From contig NW_025064933.1 of assembly GCF_019112545.1 (NCBI RefSeq), positions 184,123 through 248,122 of the forward strand: 64,000 bases of DNA. The letters run 5' to 3'. This document shows positions 61,078-64,000 of the stretch, piece after piece (the stretch's first letter is position 1; each line of letters begins with the position of its first letter). This stretch comes from Guyanagaster necrorhizus. Its lineage: Eukaryota > Basidiomycota > Agaricomycetes > Agaricales > Physalacriaceae. The position numbers were made by a program, and so were the translations under genes. The notes under the pieces were generated by a model. That model saw only the letters and a program-made list of their open reading frames with translations, did no database searches and had not been told where the DNA came from.

Positions 61078-61922
61078 CGTTGAATTGAGAGGCTAGGGAT
61101 ATCGATAATAATCGGGAGCTAGATCGCTTTTAAAGGCGACTGCCGTTATGATGGCGTGCTTCATGGAATAACATGTCCAGAACAGTTGTTCTTGAAATGC
61201 ACCTGTATGGCGTCATCGTACGCTAAGTTGACCTAAGATTTCGGAGATGTGGGGAATCAATTAAACTCAGACATGGCTCTCCCCGCTGCCAAGGGATTAG
61301 ACAGGAGATAGTAAACTGCAGACCGGGAAAGGAGGGATCGGGGCAATTGGTCGTAAGCTTAGCAAACATGGATCTTCAAGATTCAATAACAACAAGGAAA
61401 GCCGAGGAGGAGAACAATGCTCCTGTCTAACAACCATCGACTAGTCTCAGCCAGGTTTTCGATTTGCGTAACACGAATCGGTTTGAGCGGCTCTAAGGAG
61501 CTCTAAGCCATTTTCTGATTAGATCTATTTTTTAGTACCACACGGCACGTCCTGCCAATTAAACTTAGCTTTATTATATAAAAGCACTTACAAAAAAAAT
61601 ATGAACATCTCACTGTTCTGAGGCTTTTCGGGACAGAAAACATGTTTATGAAGGTGGGTACTGTGTAAATACATGTTTTCTACAATAAATTATGCACATT
61701 TCCTGTCAGAAACTATGAAATGTCTATATTTATCGCCGAGTACTGAACAGACCGAGTTGCTTTGCTCAAATCGAAAACCTGCCTGAGACAGCTTGGCAAC
61801 CGTAATCGACTGTGCTGGAATGCGCGATACATACTACAACAGCAATAACGGTAAACATCATAGAGGCCGGCATCGCCTCGTCGTGCATAATTCTTCATTT
61901 TTTTATGTAATCATCATTCATA
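61078..61922. other. spacer with a long hairpin; MET17 promoter region
   Basis: No gene recognised. The 61550-61720 part is AT-rich. The hairpin at 61635-61681 is listed separately. The first ~200 bp upstream of 61077 should hold the MET17 promoter. Confidence 0.5.
61635..61681. repeat. perfect 11-bp inverted repeat (hairpin)
   Basis: AGAAAACATGT at 61635-61645 and ACATGTTTTCT at 61671-61681 are exact reverse complements with a 25-nt spacer. It lies 240 bp from the outer end of the right repeat arm. It could be a small transposon remnant or a chance hairpin. Confidence 0.65.
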
Positions 61923-62935
61923 TCACCTTGGCTTGACCAAAAGACACGACTGAGCAATAGACAGCACCGGCACCACGGACGCAATTTCACCCAGTCCCAC
62001 CCACTGCAGTTCTATGCGGATCTCGACAAGTAGTCCAGATCCAAACAGTACTGCCAGAACATTGTGCAACAGCGCCCAGGCGAGGCTCAGCAGAATACGC
62101 CTCCATGTCATGCGCGACACCATGATAGTCTGGACAAGTCCTTTGAGGCCACCGGAAAGTATAACGACATCTACTGAATTAATAGCTATAGCTGTGCCCG
62201 ACACCAGGGACACACCGATATCTGCTTGGGCGAGAGCTGCAGTATCATTACTTCCGTCCCCCACGAAGACCACGAAGTTCTTTTGTTGTGACCATTCCTG
62301 CGCACGGTTATTGCCATTATCATGCCCGGACTCTTACGTCGCCTGGGGCACACGATGCGCTCCACGAAGTTATACGCACAATATCACGTTTGTCTTCAGG
62401 TAAGCAATTCCCCCTCGCCTGGACACCTTTGACTCCTAGCTGACGACATACTCCGTCGACGGCTTTCTGATGGTCGCCACTGAGCATGGATACTGAGATC
62501 CCTCGCGCCACCAGAGATGACACAACCTCGGTGCTCTCAGGACGAATATCATCCTCCAGTCCGAAGGCGGCGAGGAAGACACGGTCAACCGTGATAGCGA
62601 AGACGCTCTTTCCGGCGTCTAGCATGGTGGCTACTCAATCAACCTCTTGCACAGCGCACCAGCCAACGCTTCCTCCACGAACGATAGAACCATTCCAATT
62701 GGCTTGAATGCCTTTCCCCACAATAGTCTCTACGTCATCAAGCTCCTCCACTAAAGCACTTTGCGCAGGCAAGTATCTGGCCACAGCAGCTGAAACAGGA
62801 TGTTCTGATCCCGTAACCAGAGCCTTGATCGGCCCTTCAGCAACCCCTGTAATCCATATGTCATTATCTTCGTTGAAAACTGCTTCGACTATTCTCATCT
62901 TCCCTGTCGTCAAGGTCCTCCTTTTAACCTGTAGA
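61923..62935 (-). pseudogene. P1B ATPase, copy 3, C-terminal half
   Basis: The minus strand starts abruptly at LTTGKMRIVEAVFNED, just after where the phosphorylated Asp motif should be. It runs through GSEHPVSAAVARYLP and GSVGWCAVQEVD, then a TGA that copy 2 also has. It continues MLDAGKSVFAITVDRVFLAA, SGDHQKAVDGVCRQLG, LPEDKRDIVRITSWS, a canonical 40-nt phase-0 intron (GTAAGA to GCGCAG), QQKNFVVFVGDGSNDTAALA, and terminal helices to CLLVKPR, stop at 61923-61925. The upstream half is replaced by protease sequence at about 62935. Dead, but it shows the ancestral exon structure that copy 1 has lost. Confidence 0.82.
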
Positions 62936-63850
62936 TACTGGTTCCTCTGACTTGTGGGTTATTTCGAATGCTTGCACATCTGGAAGTTATGTGACAGATG
63001 TCTCGCTATACCCTCAAACGGGCTTTTCATCGACAGGTCTTGAAGCCCAGCTGTTTTATGGCGACTCACGGACAGGAACCTATGCCTTTGACCCCATAGG
63101 ACAAGATACAGTCTCACCGGCGGGATTGCGTCTCGATGACCAATATTTTGCCTTGATAAATGATACAGGTGCAGCAGGGATTTTCGGTCTTGGTTTCCCC
63201 TTCAACTCCGTCTCTGCCCTACGTTTCTTCCGTTCCTAACTGTTTCTATACAGTTTCATCTGGTCAGACGTGTTCTTCTACGAGCACACATCGCTTTTCC
63301 AACGTCAAGTAGAAGTCGCCAACAATGCCAAGGAAACTTTAGAACACGCTCTCTTCCGGGCCTCAACGTCATGCTTCCTGCGTTTTCTGCCCTCACGAGC
63401 CATATTGGGCCTCAGCATCAGCAATTGGATCATTCTAATTCGTACACTCCATGGGCCCATTCGTTGCTCGGCTCATAGCTATGGCAGACTTGAACGCCCC
63501 GATGTTCACTGTGACCTTGCAACGGAACACAATATCTCGAGGAGGTAACGTTGGACAGCTAAGCATCGGAGAGCTCCCCGCTGGTATCAAGAATGAGTCT
63601 CACTTAGGTTCCCATTCGCTCATATTCCAGCGAAGAACGTGGTCTGGCCAGGCCAACAGGTGCTCCGAATAAGGTATGTCGAACCTAGACTTAGCTTTCA
63701 TGATCGCCACCCACACACCCACGCATAGAAATACCCCATTACCTGGGAACTCTTCATTGATGCACTGACGCACTTGAATTGAATAACTCCTCTCTCGCTT
63801 CTTCGGATATCACGGTCTCTGGTCTTGTTGATACCGTAAGTGTATTGGAA
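62936..63850 (+). pseudogene. A1 aspartic protease, copy B, truncated at both ends
   Basis: Begins DTGSSDLWVISNACTSGS-like at the first active site (the reading starts at the acceptor after CTGTAG) and continues through TGLEAQLFYGDSRTGTYAFD, GLRLDDQYFALINDTGAAG and FGLGFPFNSVSALRF. It carries the same flap-side region as copy A (VTLQRNTISRGGNVGQL) with the same frame change after GIKNES. It keeps the second-site DT codons before GTAAGT (about 63829-63834), but the whole C-terminal lobe is removed by the 774-bp deletion. The 5' exons are replaced by ATPase sequence. Non-functional. Confidence 0.75.
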
Positions 63851-64000
63851 CGTTAACCTTTCAGCATATTCACTGATATATGTTCTGATTCATGATAATG
63901 AAAAACACAAGTTGTATTATTCGTATCTTATATGCAGCTGATTCAATGTCCAAAACGCAATAGCAGCGTCTAGATAGTAGCAAACATACAAACTTAACTT

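Larger units (their letters stand above)
61923..64000. repeat. right arm of the long inverted repeat (partner 10213-13273)
   Basis: Reverse-complement match to the left arm in three blocks. It lacks 774 bp corresponding to 10367-11140 and about 700 bp corresponding to 12101-12805. The match runs to the last base of the window and reaches the stop-codon region of the F-box gene at 10224, so the repeat probably continues outside. The ATPase end at 61923-62450 extends beyond what the left arm keeps. Confidence 0.85.

Overview
The window reads as nuclear DNA of a mushroom-forming basidiomycete (Agaricomycotina). The evidence is dense genes with many short GT-AG introns (about 40-60 nt), intron-bearing and compact tRNA genes, and families typical of that group: a DUF6534-type seven-helix protein, expanded tyrosine-kinase-like (TKL) kinases, F-box proteins, a fungalysin, A1 aspartic proteases and clustered cytochrome P450s. 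No prokaryotic, viral or CRISPR features were seen.

Layout. 0-3.7 kb: the tail of one gene, an ill-defined stretch, an aldo-keto reductase (AKR) on the minus strand and tRNA-Pro. 4.0-13.5 kb: a scrambled block of P1B copper-type ATPase copies, phosphotransferase (APH-like) fragments, an F-box gene and a decayed aspartic protease. 14.4-24.4 kb: apparently intact housekeeping-type genes (1-Cys peroxiredoxin, a protein with three dsRBD-like repeats, a DUF6534 membrane protein, a PhyH dioxygenase, a basic chromatin-type protein and inositol phosphorylceramide synthase AUR1). 25.5-29.9 kb: a second AKR copy and a TKL kinase. 30.4-33.3 kb: an F-box relic, a possible small secreted protein and a broken Ran1-like kinase. 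33.8-36.3 kb: a segment with no CpG dinucleotide at all. 37.6-40.4 kb: fungalysin. 42-51 kb: four decayed P450 loci, all on the minus strand, with tRNA-Leu between them. 51.4-61.1 kb: intact mitochondrial aconitase, a second TKL kinase with a long disordered N-terminus, and O-acetylhomoserine sulfhydrylase. 61.9-64.0 kb: an inverted, partly deleted copy of the 10.2-13.3 kb ATPase/protease block.

The conserved metabolic genes look functional and are interleaved with duplicated and decaying accessory genes. The two arms of the 10.2/61.9 kb inverted repeat share inactivating lesions, so the block was probably already dead when copied. The two AKR copies are nearly identical in the middle, introns included, but diverged at both ends, which is the pattern of ectopic gene conversion. 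The zero-CpG segment and the P450 graveyard are the other notable features. I found no convincing new multi-gene system; the most novel-looking intact protein is the three-repeat gene at 15.9-17.7 kb.

Exon boundaries were inferred by eye from reading frame and GT-AG signals. Identity statements come from visual comparison, not alignment software.
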